Notes under the pieces: model-generated | What the model was told of the DNA's origin: nothing | The model's input: the letters and a program-made list of their open reading frames with translations, nothing else | Database searches by the model: none | In this document: one piece after another, positions 1 to 9,500 of the stretch | Position numbering within the stretch: the first letter of the stretch is position 1 | Layout of the letters: every line of letters starts with the position of its first letter | NCBI RefSeq assembly: GCF_010500995.1 | Contig: NZ_QVMK01000028.1 | Location: 1 to 53,467 of the forward strand | Origin: Bacteroides sp. 224 | Lineage (GTDB): Bacteria > Bacteroidota > Bacteroidia > Bacteroidales > Bacteroidaceae | Length of the DNA stretch: 53,467 nucleotides | Direction of reading: 5' to 3' | Program-made: the position numbers and the translations under genes

Positions 1-228
1 GATCATGGCGGAACACGAGGGTACTACACGAGCATCGATAGTTATATTAAAGGAGATATGTAAGCTGTCATTCTGTTCGCGAAACTCTTTCTGTACGATG
101 TGGAAAGCGCCGCGGAAGTCTTGGGCAAGAGCCTCTCCCCAGCCCTCTCCCAAGGAGAGGAAGAAAAGAAAGAGAAAGGTAAATAGGAGCCTCACTCCGA
201 TTGAAGATATATGATTTATTGTTGCCAT
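1..228 (-). CDS. DUF3868-type fimbria-locus protein, N-terminal fragment (cut by window edge)
   Basis: An open frame on the minus strand runs from an ATG at 228-226 off the left edge (76 codons, no stop). The protein opens with a short polar segment, a hydrophobic core rich in Leu and Phe, and an Ala-Gln cleavage-like end near residues 35-37, so it is probably exported. The mature start (DFRGAFHIVQ, then a beta-rich stretch ending in VVPSCSAMI) resembles the DUF3868 domain found beside DUF3575 in Bacteroidales fimbrial operons. It lies 97 bp downstream of the DUF3575 gene on the same strand, which supports that reading. Part of its signal-peptide region (positions 131-161) is a dispersed repeat. 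The opposite-strand frame at 5-214 is a shadow. The family call rests on a short fragment and on context. Confidence 0.6.
   Translation of the reverse strand, partial: MATINHISSIGVRLLFTFLFLFFLSLGEGWGEALAQDFRGAFHIVQKEFREQNDSLHISFNITIDARVVPSCSAMI
131..161. repeat. Dispersed palindromic repeat, copy inside coding sequence
   Basis: This 31-bp element contains the palindrome CCTCTCC-caa-GGAGAGG (144-160). It matches the reverse complement of 294-324 at 28 of 31 positions. It lies within the signal-peptide codons of the DUF3868-type gene and encodes the residues SLGEGWGEA there. Elements of this GC-rich type are scattered through many Bacteroidetes genomes. Confidence 0.75.
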
Positions 229-293
229 AATTAGTACATATTAATATTGAAAAAAAGAAATCTTAATTATTAGTCAAATCTACCTTCCCTTCC

Positions 294-324
294 CCCTCTC
301 CTTTGGAGAGGGCCGGGGAGAGGC
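294..324. repeat. Dispersed palindromic repeat, intergenic copy
   Basis: Inverted partner of the element at 131-161. It contains the perfect palindrome CCCTCTCC-ttt-GGAGAGGG (294-312). It begins one base after the stop codon of the DUF3575 gene, between the two fimbria-type genes, where its transcript would form a hairpin able to modulate the ratio of the two products. Confidence 0.75.
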
Positions 325-325
325 T

Positions 326-916
326 TTATTTTATAATATATATCAGCGAAATAGCTGCCTTCGTTATCCCCACATAATGTTTGTTGTTTTTATTAAGAAG
401 TTCGCCACACTTACGACAGGGGTATTTATCATAGCTGAGATAAGCGTAACCTACACCAATACCTGCTTCTAAAGACCAGCGATTGGAAAGCATCCAATGA
501 TATCCGTAGGAAAAGCCTCCACCGGCCAGCCATCCTTCATAACGATACTCTTTCAAGCCACCGCCAAAAGGCAGATTACCTACATTATACTGACCATAAT
601 GACCATGGATACCTAAATGGTGACCATGAAAAGGTTCACAAAGCCAGTAGCGGAGTTCGGGTTGAACTAAAAAGTGTTTCCACTTGCGGTTCTCACTAAA
701 AGTCCAAGCATTGTAGTTGGCAGGAATGTCAATAGTGAATTTACGACCCGTTTTAAATTCAATACCCAGATTTAACGTAGCAGTGGCATCATAAAGCAAA
801 TTGCTCTTTATTGCAAAACGAGGTGTAGAGGGAATCATTCTACCAGTAGACTCTTGAGCAAACAAGCACAAGGCAGGCAGGAAGAGGGTTAATAATAGGG
901 TTATTCTTAGTTTCAT
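326..916 (-). CDS. DUF3575 outer-membrane-type protein of a fimbrial locus
   Basis: A 196-residue protein with a clear signal peptide (residues 1-21, ending LCLFAQ). The mature part has alternating aromatic beta-strand pattern, beginning RFAIKSNLLYDATATLNLGIEF and including WKHFLVQPELRYW, which is characteristic of DUF3575. In Bacteroidales this family is usually the first gene of Mfa-type fimbrial clusters and is thought to be an outer-membrane or assembly component; its biochemical role is not established. The next gene downstream is a DUF3868-type protein on the same strand. The likely promoter lies in the invertible segment at 1048-1546, so expression of this operon is probably phase variable. 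Confidence 0.8.
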   Translation of the reverse strand: MKLRITLLLTLFLPALCLFAQESTGRMIPSTPRFAIKSNLLYDATATLNLGIEFKTGRKFTIDIPANYNAWTFSENRKWKHFLVQPELRYWLCEPFHGHHLGIHGHYGQYNVGNLPFGGGLKEYRYEGWLAGGGFSYGYHWMLSNRWSLEAGIGVGYAYLSYDKYPCRKCGELLNKNNKHYVGITKAAISLIYIIK

Positions 917-1047
917 ATTTATTCCAATAATAGGCGTTATAAGCGTTTAATAATTGCTGTTTAAGAGGATATTTTGCACATTAAGAACAATTATGTTTGT
1001 TGTTGTTGGTCTGCATGTCATAAAATAGTTTATTGAGTTCTCTGTTT

Positions 1048-1077
1048 TGTCCGTTACTATAACAGTGACGGACATTT
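1048..1077 (+). repeat. Invertible-segment end, left crossover site
   Basis: This 30-base sequence is the exact reverse complement of 1517-1546; the match ends abruptly on both sides. Within the site, 10-bp arms (TGTCCGTTAC and GTGACGGACA, one mismatch) surround a 7-bp spacer TATAACA. That is the usual form of a tyrosine-recombinase core site. It lies between the DUF3575 gene and the recombinase gene. Confidence 0.88.
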
Positions 1078-1190
1078 CAGGGTAGCACTACCACTGAGGA
1101 AGCGGTAGAAAGCATTATAGAATGGTCAAGGCGTTGATTATTTAACCTGAATCATTCATTCTTTTTATATTAAAACGAAAAAACAAGGAG

Positions 1191-1209
1191 AGAATCCTCT
1201 AAGGATTCT
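1191..1209. repeat. Short perfect palindrome in the invertible segment
   Basis: Arms AGAATCCT and AGGATTCT are separated by 3 bases. Together with the stem at 1219-1249 it would form a structured leader in transcripts that start at the promoter candidate 1266-1295 and run left into the fimbria-type operon. Confidence 0.6.
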
Positions 1210-1218
1210 ATTTGAACA

Positions 1219-1249
1219 CCCTCCCAATGAAGCGTAGCGACTGGGAGGG
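1219..1249. repeat. GC-rich palindrome in the invertible segment
   Basis: Perfect 8-bp arms CCCTCCCA and TGGGAGGG surround a 15-base loop. The composition is unlike the AT-rich surroundings and recalls the dispersed GC-rich elements at 131-161 and 294-324. It could be a transcript hairpin or an inserted repeat. Confidence 0.6.
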
Positions 1250-1265
1250 AGAGTCTACATTGTCT

Positions 1266-1295
1266 CAAGAGTAATTTCTTATGAATTCGCTCAAA
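1266..1295 (-). promoter_or_regulatory. Candidate promoter inside the invertible segment
   Basis: Read leftward, TTTG (1295-1292) is followed after 18 bases by TACTCTTG (1273-1266), a 7-of-8 match to the Bacteroidetes -7 box TAnnTTTG. In the present orientation it points across the left crossover site to the DUF3575 gene. Inversion would turn it toward the 3' end of the recombinase gene. The assignment is by motif only. Confidence 0.4.
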
Positions 1296-1491
1296 TTAAA
1301 GGGTGGTTTACAGGTTAATTGTGTTAAAGAAGTATAATAGCAATCCTGGGATTATATTTCATTTGTAATCATATATAACCCTAAAAAAGAACAAGTACTA
1401 TATATTATGTATATATAAGTAATCAAATCGTAAAATCCGAAGAATAGATCAATTGCCAAGTGATATTTGCCAAATATTTGCGTAATTCAAA

Positions 1492-2472
1492 CTAAACCTT
1501 TATGTTTGCACTCAGAAAATGTCCGTCACTGTTATAGTAACGGACATTTTCTTTTTTACTTCTTCCCCCACCTCCTTTAATGGCCAATAATACAAGTTCA
1601 TTTGCATCTCTTAATACATCATCATCAAAGTTGGCCAGATAAACGCGGGTAACGGTTTCCGTTTGATGCCCCAACGCCTGACTTATATGAGGGGTAGGCA
1701 CCCCTTCATGATGTGCAATAGTAGCCCAAGAGTGACGGGAAACGTAGGTAGTAAGATTCTCCTCAATGCCCAATGCTAAAGCTATCCGTTTTAGCCTACG
1801 GTTCTGGTTACGCAAAGCTGTTTGATACTGTTCATAATCATCTTTCTCCGTCCTGGTAATAATGGGTAGCAAATAAGGACTATCGACCGACACTAAGGAT
1901 TCATACTTTTTAAAAAGAAGCCGGGCTTCCTTACAAATAGGAGTGTGAATGTACGACTTAGACTTACGCCGATAATAAGTTATGCTATCTCCTTTCCAGT
2001 CGGTTTTACGTAAGTAGGCCATATCTACAAAGGAAATACCATGCAGATAGAAACTAAGCATAAACATATCTCGACTGAACTCTAACCCTTTCTTTCCCGA
2101 CAGCTCACCCTGACAGATTCGCGAAATAACATCGGCAGATAAAGCACGCTTTTCCGTAGGATCGTATCCAGTAAAAACATGAGCAAACAAACGAGGAATA
2201 TGCTCTATCAAATTTAGCTCCACAGACTGATGATAAATGCTTTGAAGCATACGCATATAGAAAGACACTGTATTACGGAGACGCCTCCGACTAATAAGCC
2301 ATTGTTCATAACCAACAAGCCATTCTTTGGTAAGGATGATTTCCAGCTCAACATCTTTACCGGCATACAAAAGGATACTTTGAAGGGTGCTCTTGTAAGC
2401 TTTGGCGGTGCCACTACGGCTTTCTCTGCGAAGAGATAAAATCAGTGGTCTTACGAATTTTTGTAGTTTCAT
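1492..2472 (-). CDS. Tyrosine site-specific recombinase (probable DNA invertase)
   Basis: 326 residues, the usual length for Bacteroidales chromosomal tyrosine recombinases. An N-terminal SAM-like DNA-binding domain spans about residues 1-100 and the catalytic domain about 105-300. Visible catalytic elements are the box-II Arg246 in SRHSWAT, His269 in ALGHQ and the nucleophile Tyr278 in RVYLA; a Lys-containing beta-hairpin follows YYRRKSK near 167-173. The position where many relatives carry the first Arg (FYLRGM type) is His144 here (FYLHGI). The gene is adjacent to, and overlaps, a pair of perfect 30-bp inverted repeats, so its likely job is to invert the 1048-1546 segment and switch the fimbria-type operon. 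Its last seven residues (LSANIKV) come from inside the invertible segment. Confidence 0.85.
   Translation of the reverse strand: MKLQKFVRPLILSLRRESRSGTAKAYKSTLQSILLYAGKDVELEIILTKEWLVGYEQWLISRRRLRNTVSFYMRMLQSIYHQSVELNLIEHIPRLFAHVFTGYDPTEKRALSADVISRICQGELSGKKGLEFSRDMFMLSFYLHGISFVDMAYLRKTDWKGDSITYYRRKSKSYIHTPICKEARLLFKKYESLVSVDSPYLLPIITRTEKDDYEQYQTALRNQNRRLKRIALALGIEENLTTYVSRHSWATIAHHEGVPTPHISQALGHQTETVTRVYLANFDDDVLRDANELVLLAIKGGGGRSKKENVRYYNSDGHFLSANIKV
1517..1546 (-). repeat. Invertible-segment end, right crossover site (inside recombinase gene)
   Basis: Exact reverse complement of 1048-1077. It lies within the last codons of the recombinase gene and encodes residues just before its end. After inversion the reading frame remains open and ends at a TAG derived from 1106-1108, giving a different C-terminal tail. 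Confidence 0.88.
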
Positions 2473-2716
2473 GATAAAGTTCTTTTAATTGGATATTTGT
2501 AATAACAAACAACCAAAACGCAATGAATGTAATTTTAAGGTTTTTTCCAGTTTAAAAGATAAAGAAAAAAAATGAATCGATTGAACAGACTTAAGAAATC
2601 TTCCGTTTCAAACCCCGCAAATAACAGAAACCAATTATAATCATTCTCCCAAATGAAAATTTGATGTATTTACCCTAATTAGAACAAACTTTCTTTTATC
2701 GAATTCTTTTTTTAGT

Positions 2717-2724
2717 TACCTTTG
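2717..2724 (+). promoter_or_regulatory. purL promoter, -7 box
   Basis: TACCTTTG is an exact match to the Bacteroidetes -7 consensus, 44 bases before the purL start codon. A T-rich stretch lies at the -33 position but no exact TTTG. Confidence 0.6.
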
Positions 2725-2768
2725 CGCGTAAATATAGAACGTAATTCATTACTAACATCAAATACATC

Positions 2769-5700
2769 ATGATCCTTTTCTTTAAAACTCTTTCCAACAG
2801 CGTAATTGCAGTGGAATCCAATCATGAAACTTCCCAAGAAGAGAACAAAAAACTTTGTTGGTTATTTGGAGACGCACAAGTCGAAAAACAAGAAAATCTA
2901 CAAAGTTATTTCATTGGCCCACGAAAAGAGATGATAACCCCCTGGAGTACCAATGCGGTAGAAATCACTCAAAACATGGGACTTACAGGAATCTCTCGTA
3001 TTGAAGAGTATTTCCCCGTAAAAGATGAAAATGCAGCTTACGACCCGATGTTGCAACGTATGTACAAGGGGCTCAATCAGGAAGTATTTGTAACCAACCG
3101 CCAACCGGAACCTATTCTATATATAGAAGATCTGGAAGCATACAATGAAAAGGAAGGTTTAGCTCTTTCTAACGAAGAGATAGAGTATCTGAGAAAAGTA
3201 GAAAAAGATTTAGGACGCCAGTTAACCGACTCGGAAGTTTTCGGTTTCGCCCAAATCAACTCCGAACACTGTCGCCATAAAATATTTGGTGGTACCTTTA
3301 TTATTGATGGGGTCGAAATGGAGTCATCTCTATTCCAGATGATTAAAAAGACTACTCAGGAAAACCCTAATAAGATAATCTCTGCCTATAAAGACAATGT
3401 GGCTTTTGCAGAAGGCCCTGTGGTGGAACAATTCGCTCCGGCCGATCATTCTACCTCCGATTATTTTATTATTAAAGACATTAAAACCGTAATCTCACTG
3501 AAAGCGGAAACACATAACTTCCCTACTACCGTAGAACCTTTTAACGGTGCATCTACCGGAACCGGTGGAGAAATACGCGACCGTATGGCTGGTGGTAAAG
3601 GTTCATGGCCTATTGCCGGAACAGCAGTATACATGACTTCTTATCCCCGCACGGAAGAAGGTCGTGAATGGGAAGAGCTTCTTCCTGTACGCAAATGGTT
3701 ATACCAAACACCCGAACAAATACTTATCAAAGCATCTAATGGTGCTTCTGACTTCGGAAATAAATTTGGGCAACCTCTCATTTGTGGTTCTGTATTAACC
3801 TTCGAGCATAAGGAGAAAGATACTCTTTATGGTTATGATAAAGTTATCATGCTTGCCGGAGGTGTAGGATATGGTACACAGCGCGATTGTTTGAAAGGAC
3901 ATCCCGAAGCCGGAAATAAAATCGTTGTGATTGGAGGCGATAACTATCGTATTGGCTTAGGTGGTGGTTCTGTTTCTTCGGTAGATACCGGTCGATACAG
4001 CAGTGGTATAGAACTAAATGCCGTACAACGTGCCAATGCCGAAATGCAAAAACGCGCCAACAATGTGGTTCGCGCCCTTTGCGAAGAAGAAAACAATCCG
4101 GTTGTTTCTATTCACGACCATGGTTCGGCAGGACATGTAAACTGTTTGTCTGAATTGGTAGAGGAATGTGGCGGACTGATTGACATGAGCAAACTCCCCA
4201 TCGGAGATAAAACCCTTTCTGCAAAAGAAATCATCGCCAACGAATCTCAGGAACGTATGGGATTGTTGATTAAAGAAGACGCCATCGACTATGTACGCAA
4301 AATAGCGGAACGCGAACGTGCTCCGATGTATGTGGTAGGCGAAACCACCGGCGATCATCGTTTTGCTTTCCAACAAGCAGATGGTGTACGTCCATTCGAT
4401 CTATCTGTAGATCAAATGTTTGGTTCATCACCCAAAACATATATGAAAGATAATACAGTGGAACGTCATTACGAAAACCCTGTATACGAAGAATCTAAAC
4501 TGCATGAATACCTTACGAATGTATTGCAATTAGAAGCCGTAGCTTGTAAAGACTGGTTAACTAATAAGGTAGACCGTTCCGTAACAGGTAAAGTGGCTCG
4601 TCAACAATGTCAAGGGGAACTTCAATTGCCATTGAGCGACTGCGGTGTAGTAGCATTGGATTATAGAGGCGAAAAAGGAATTGCCACTTCTATCGGACAT
4701 GCCCCTCAAGCAGCATTGGCAGATCCTGCCGCCGGTTCTATTCTTGCAGTATCGGAAGCTTTGACCAATATTGTTTGGGCACCATTGACAGAAGGATTAG
4801 ATAGTCTTTCACTTTCGGCTAACTGGATGTGGCCTTGTCGTTCGCAAGAAGGAGAAGATGCTCGTTTGTACACAGCCGTGAAAGCGTTGAGCGATTTTTG
4901 TTGTGCATTGCAAATCAATGTGCCTACCGGTAAAGACTCTCTTTCAATGACTCAAAAGTATCCGGATGGAAGCAAAGTAATCTCTCCGGGAACGGTTATT
5001 GTATCGGCTGGTGCAGAAGTATCAGACATTAAAAAAGTGGTATCTCCTGTATTAGTGAATGACACTAAATCTTCTCTATATCATATTGACTTTAGTTTTG
5101 ATGCATTGAAGCTTGGAGGTTCTGCCTTTGCACAATCTCTAAATAAAATAGGTGATGAAGTACCTTGTGTACAAGATGCCGAATATTTCCGTGATGCCTT
5201 CCTTACCGTACAAACGTTAATCAACAAAGGTTTGATTATGGCCGGGCACGATATTTCTGCCGGTGGTTTGATTACCACATTGCTTGAAATGTGTTTTGCC
5301 AATGTAGACGGAGGTATGGAGATTAACTTTGATAAGCTTAACGAGCAAGACATTGTTAAAATTCTGTTTGCAGAGAATCCGGGTATTGTGATTCAGGTAA
5401 AAGACAAAGATAAGAGCGAAGTAAACAAGATATTGGAAGAAGCAGGCGTAGGTTTTGTAAAAATAGGAACTCCAACCGAAGAACGCCATATCTTAGTATC
5501 TAAAGATGGCATCAGCTATCACTTTGGAATTGATCACATGCGCGATGTATGGTATTCTTCTTCTTATTTATTAGATCGTAAGCAATCTATGAATGGTTGT
5601 GCCAAAGCTCGCTTCGAGAATTACAAGATGCAACCGGTGGAGTTTGCTTTCTCACCTGAATTTAAAGGTAAGCTCTCTCAATACGGACTCGATCCGGAAC

Positions 5701-6470
5701 GTCGCACCCCAACCGGTATTAAAGCCGCCGTTATTCGCGAAAAAGGAACAAACAGCGAACGAGAAATGGCTTATACTCTTTACCTTGCCGGTTTTGATGT
5801 GAAAGATGTAACCATGACCGATTTAACCAGCGGACGCGAAACACTGGAAGACATCAACATGGTAGTATATTGCGGTGGTTTCTCCAACTCCGACGTATTA
5901 GGCAGTGCCAAAGGATGGGCCGGCGGAATCCTCTTCAACGAAAAAGCCAAAGCAACACTCGATAAGTTTTATGCACGCGAGGATACGCTATCATTAGGTG
6001 TTTGCAACGGTTGTCAGTTGATGATGGAACTTGGATTAATCAACCCCGAACATGAGCAAAAAGCTAAAATGCTACATAACGTATCGCATAAATTCGAGTC
6101 TATTTATCTGACACTTACCATTCCAACTAACCGAAGCGTTATGTTTGGCTCATTGAGTGGAAGTAAAATCGGCGTATGGTCGGCACATGGCGAAGGAAAC
6201 TTCTCATTACCATACAACGAAGATAAATACAATGTAGTAGCTAAATATAATTACGATGGCTATCCGGGTAATCCGAATGGTTCCGATCATTCCATAGCTG
6301 CACTTGCCAGTGCCGATGGACGCCACTTAGCTATCATGCCACATCCCGAGCGTTCTATCTTCCCATGGCAGTGCGGACACTATCCAACAGATCGCATTCA
6401 AAATGATCAGATCACCCCTTGGATGGAAGCCTTTGTTAACGCTCGGAAATGGATCGAGAATAAGAAATAA
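2769..6470 (+). CDS. purL: Phosphoribosylformylglycinamidine synthase
   Basis: 1233 residues, a large single-chain PurL as in Proteobacteria (about 1295 in E. coli). The enzyme converts FGAR, glutamine and ATP to FGAM in de novo purine synthesis in the cytoplasm. Visible are the N-terminal PurS-like region, the synthetase core with NSEHCRHKIFGG and the conserved KAETHNFPTTVEPF and GTGGEIRDR motifs, and a C-terminal class I glutamine amidotransferase domain with the nucleophile Cys1079 (GVCNGCQ) and the His1192/Glu1194 pair in MPHPER. All key residues are present. It has its own promoter and is followed by a strong terminator, so it is probably transcribed alone. Confidence 0.97.
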   Translation: MILFFKTLSNSVIAVESNHETSQEENKKLCWLFGDAQVEKQENLQSYFIGPRKEMITPWSTNAVEITQNMGLTGISRIEEYFPVKDENAAYDPMLQRMYKGLNQEVFVTNRQPEPILYIEDLEAYNEKEGLALSNEEIEYLRKVEKDLGRQLTDSEVFGFAQINSEHCRHKIFGGTFIIDGVEMESSLFQMIKKTTQENPNKIISAYKDNVAFAEGPVVEQFAPADHSTSDYFIIKDIKTVISLKAETHNFPTTVEPFNGASTGTGGEIRDRMAGGKGSWPIAGTAVYMTSYPRTEEGREWEELLPVRKWLYQTPEQILIKASNGASDFGNKFGQPLICGSVLTFEHKEKDTLYGYDKVIMLAGGVGYGTQRDCLKGHPEAGNKIVVIGGDNYRIGLGGGSVSSVDTGRYSSGIELNAVQRANAEMQKRANNVVRALCEEENNPVVSIHDHGSAGHVNCLSELVEECGGLIDMSKLPIGDKTLSAKEIIANESQERMGLLIKEDAIDYVRKIAERERAPMYVVGETTGDHRFAFQQADGVRPFDLSVDQMFGSSPKTYMKDNTVERHYENPVYEESKLHEYLTNVLQLEAVACKDWLTNKVDRSVTGKVARQQCQGELQLPLSDCGVVALDYRGEKGIATSIGHAPQAALADPAAGSILAVSEALTNIVWAPLTEGLDSLSLSANWMWPCRSQEGEDARLYTAVKALSDFCCALQINVPTGKDSLSMTQKYPDGSKVISPGTVIVSAGAEVSDIKKVVSPVLVNDTKSSLYHIDFSFDALKLGGSAFAQSLNKIGDEVPCVQDAEYFRDAFLTVQTLINKGLIMAGHDISAGGLITTLLEMCFANVDGGMEINFDKLNEQDIVKILFAENPGIVIQVKDKDKSEVNKILEEAGVGFVKIGTPTEERHILVSKDGISYHFGIDHMRDVWYSSSYLLDRKQSMNGCAKARFENYKMQPVEFAFSPEFKGKLSQYGLDPERRTPTGIKAAVIREKGTNSEREMAYTLYLAGFDVKDVTMTDLTSGRETLEDINMVVYCGGFSNSDVLGSAKGWAGGILFNEKAKATLDKFYAREDTLSLGVCNGCQLMMELGLINPEHEQKAKMLHNVSHKFESIYLTLTIPTNRSVMFGSLSGSKIGVWSAHGEGNFSLPYNEDKYNVVAKYNYDGYPGNPNGSDHSIAALASADGRHLAIMPHPERSIFPWQCGHYPTDRIQNDQITPWMEAFVNARKWIENKK

Positions 6471-6483
6471 TAAAAATATGAAG

Positions 6484-6512
6484 CGGGGGTTGTTTACAAA
6501 CTCCCGTTTTTT
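6484..6512 (+). terminator. purL terminator
   Basis: Arms CGGGGGTT (6484-6491) and AACTCCCG (6499-6506), with one mismatch, surround a 7-base loop and are followed by a run of six T. It begins 13 bases after the purL stop codon. Confidence 0.8.
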
Positions 6513-6514
6513 AT

Positions 6515-6522
6515 TACTTTTG
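6515..6522 (+). promoter_or_regulatory. Promoter of the hybrid regulator gene, -7 box
   Basis: TACTTTTG matches the -7 consensus exactly, immediately after the purL terminator T-run and 36 bases before the next start codon. The -33 region would overlap the terminator stem. Confidence 0.5.
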
Positions 6523-6557
6523 TTCTATATAGCAGTTTTCCTCTCAACAGATTAATC

Positions 6558-9500
6558 ATGAAAAGAATATTAATTCTATTATTTATCCTTTGCTCATGCT
6601 TGTCGTATGCTCAAACATATAAGCATATTGGCGTAGAGAGTGGATTGAGCAGTAGAAAAGTATACTATATTCAGAAAGATCAACAAGGGTATATGTGGTT
6701 CTTAACTCACGAAGGAATCGACAGATACAATGGAAAGGAATTTAAACAATATACACTCTCATACAAAGATAAGACATTAAGTTCCCAACAAGACCTTAGC
6801 TGGTTATTTCTTGATAAGGAAAATACATTGTGGGTAATTGGAAAAAAAGGCAGAGTATTTAAATACGAACCTAAACAAGATGAGTTTATATTTGTTTATC
6901 AGGTACCAGATGTTTCACCAAATAATTCAACACCTGTCACCGCCAGCTTTATTGATAGCAATCAGAAAATCTGGCTATCCTGCGAGAAGACTATTTACTT
7001 GTATGATATAAAGGCGGAAAAAGCCACCGCCTTCAACCGCGCCACGCATGGAGATGTTACCTGCATTACTCAACATGATGACACCCACTATTTCATCGGA
7101 ACCGATCATGGTTTATACTACATAGAGTTAAAGGATGATCAGCTAACTTTCAAATCTTACGAAAGCCTCTCTAACCTGCTACTACAGGTTAACGACCTTT
7201 TTTTTGATAAACAAAGTAATCAGCTATTCATTGGTACTTTTCAAAAAGGAATATACATTTTCAATTTCGAAACCGAAGAATGTATATCACCCAGCACCAA
7301 TATGGTAGATCTTAGCATCACCCGAATCAAGCCACTAAATAATGATGAAGTATTAATTGCCACAGATGGAGCCGGCATTTATAAAATGGATGCGCGAACC
7401 CATGTATCTACCCCCTATATAGTTGCCAACTATAACGAAACAAACAATGTGATTGGTAATAATATAAACGACCTGTATGTAGATGGAGACAAACGAATCT
7501 GGATTTCGAATTATCCCATCGGAATAACCATCAGAGATGACAGATACACAGAATACAAATGGATAAAACATGCTATAGGAAACAGGCAATCTTTAATCAA
7601 CGACCGCGTAAACGCACTATTCGAAGATAATGAAGGCGACTTATGGTTCGCTACCAGTAATGGTGTTTGTTTTTATTCTTCTAAAACGCATCGATGGGAA
7701 TCTTTTCTAAGTTCTTTCAATGCTTCTTTCCAGGGACATAACGACGTATTCCTATCTCTATGCGAAGTAAGTCCCGGCATTATATACGCAGGTGGATATA
7801 GCACATTTGTGTATAAGATAGATAAAAACAAAAAAACAACTGAAATAGTTAACCTGCAAGAGCATTACGAAAAGCTATCCATCCGCCCGGACAAATACAT
7901 TCGTGCCATCGTCAAAGATTCGCAGGGGCATATTTGGATTGGAGGCTACCATAATTTAATACGGATAGATATAGCCAACAACAAAGCGCAAGTCTACCCC
8001 AACATTAATTCTATCACCTCTGTTATAGAAAAGGATGCTAACAATATGTGGGTTGGAACCACTAAGGGATTGTTTCTGATTAATAAAACAAGCGGAAACA
8101 CTCAGGAACTTAAACTTCTGACAGAATCTAACTACATCTATTCTCTTTGTCAGACAAAAAATAACCGGCTATACATCGGAACAAACGGATCGGGACTTCT
8201 TATTTATGATATAAACCATTCTACGTTTATACATCGCCATAAAGACAACAGCCCCCTACTCTCCAATAACATCTATACGATTCTTTCTGATGGAGATGAC
8301 AACATGGTTTTTAGTTCGGAGAGCGGGTTGACACGCTTCTACCCTAAAGACGATGATTTCCACAACTGGACAAAAGAGCAAGGATTAAGAACCAATCATT
8401 TTAATCAGAATGCAGGAATCGTTCGTTCAAAAGGAACATTCGTTTTCGGAAGTAGTGATGGTGCTGTAGAGTTTAAAACCGACATGCAGTTACCGCGCAA
8501 TTATAAATCCAAGATGATATTCAGCGATTTCAAGTTATTCTACGAGTCTGTTTACCCCGGCCATCCTAAGTCGCCTTTAAAAGAAGATATTGATAAAACT
8601 CGAACGCTCTCTTTAAATTACAATCAGAATATCTTTTCGCTAAAGGTTTCATCTATCAATTATGATTATCCTTCCAATGTATTATACTCGTGGAAGCTGG
8701 CAGGTTTTTATGATTCCTGGAGCCGTCCGAGTCAGGAAAATGTAATCCGCTTTACCAATCTCGAATCCGGCAAATACAAACTGCACGTACGTGCCATATC
8801 CAACGAAGACAAAAAGAAAGTTATTGAAGAACGCGAAATCGACATATTAATCAGACAACCTTTCTGGAAAACCGGGTGGGCTATTTGCATCTACCTTATA
8901 TTAGGAGCTATCCTTATTAGCATAATTATTCGTCTCTCTTACATGAGAAAACAAAGAAGGATTGCAGACGAAAAATTCCAATTCTTCATTAATACGGCAC
9001 ATGACATCCGTACTCCATTAACATTAATCAAAGCCCCATTAGAGGATATCAATGAAAAAGAAAACCTATCCGAAGATGGCAAACGAAACATGGGTACAGC
9101 CATACGCAATGTGAATGTACTACTACGTTTAACTACAAACTTACTGAATTTTGAACGCATTGACATCTACTCCTCCAACCTTTACATAGCTGAGTATGAG
9201 CTCAATTCATTCATGGGAGAACTGGTTAAGTCTTTCAATTCATACGCAGAAGTTAAAAAGGTAGACTTTATGTATGATAGCAACTTCCGCTTTATGAATG
9301 TATGGTTTGATAAAGAGAAGATGGACTCCATTCTAAAGAATATCATCTCGAATGCATTGAAATATACTCCCGAAAATGGAACAGTACAAGTATATGCTTC
9401 CGAGAACGCCAACAGTTGGAGTATAGAAGTAAAAGATACAGGTATTGGTATACCCGCCAATGAACAAAAGAAAATGTTTAAAGTACACTTCCGGGCAAGC

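Larger units (their letters stand above)
917..1491. other. Intergenic control region of the fimbria-type operon
   Basis: This 575-bp stretch has no convincing gene. It contains most of a DNA segment bounded by perfect 30-bp inverted repeats, a minus-strand promoter candidate, and two strong short palindromes (1191-1209 and 1219-1249). It separates the DUF3575 gene from a tyrosine recombinase, both transcribed leftward. Confidence 0.7.

Noticed and set aside
5..214. Rightward open frame of 69 codons at the left edge
   Set aside because: It contains the SPQPSPKER string that comes from translating the dispersed palindrome, and it is antisense to an exported DUF3868-type start that fits the operon.
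2230..2439. Open frames inside the recombinase gene in other frames
   Set aside because: They lie wholly within a well-supported gene and show no family motif.
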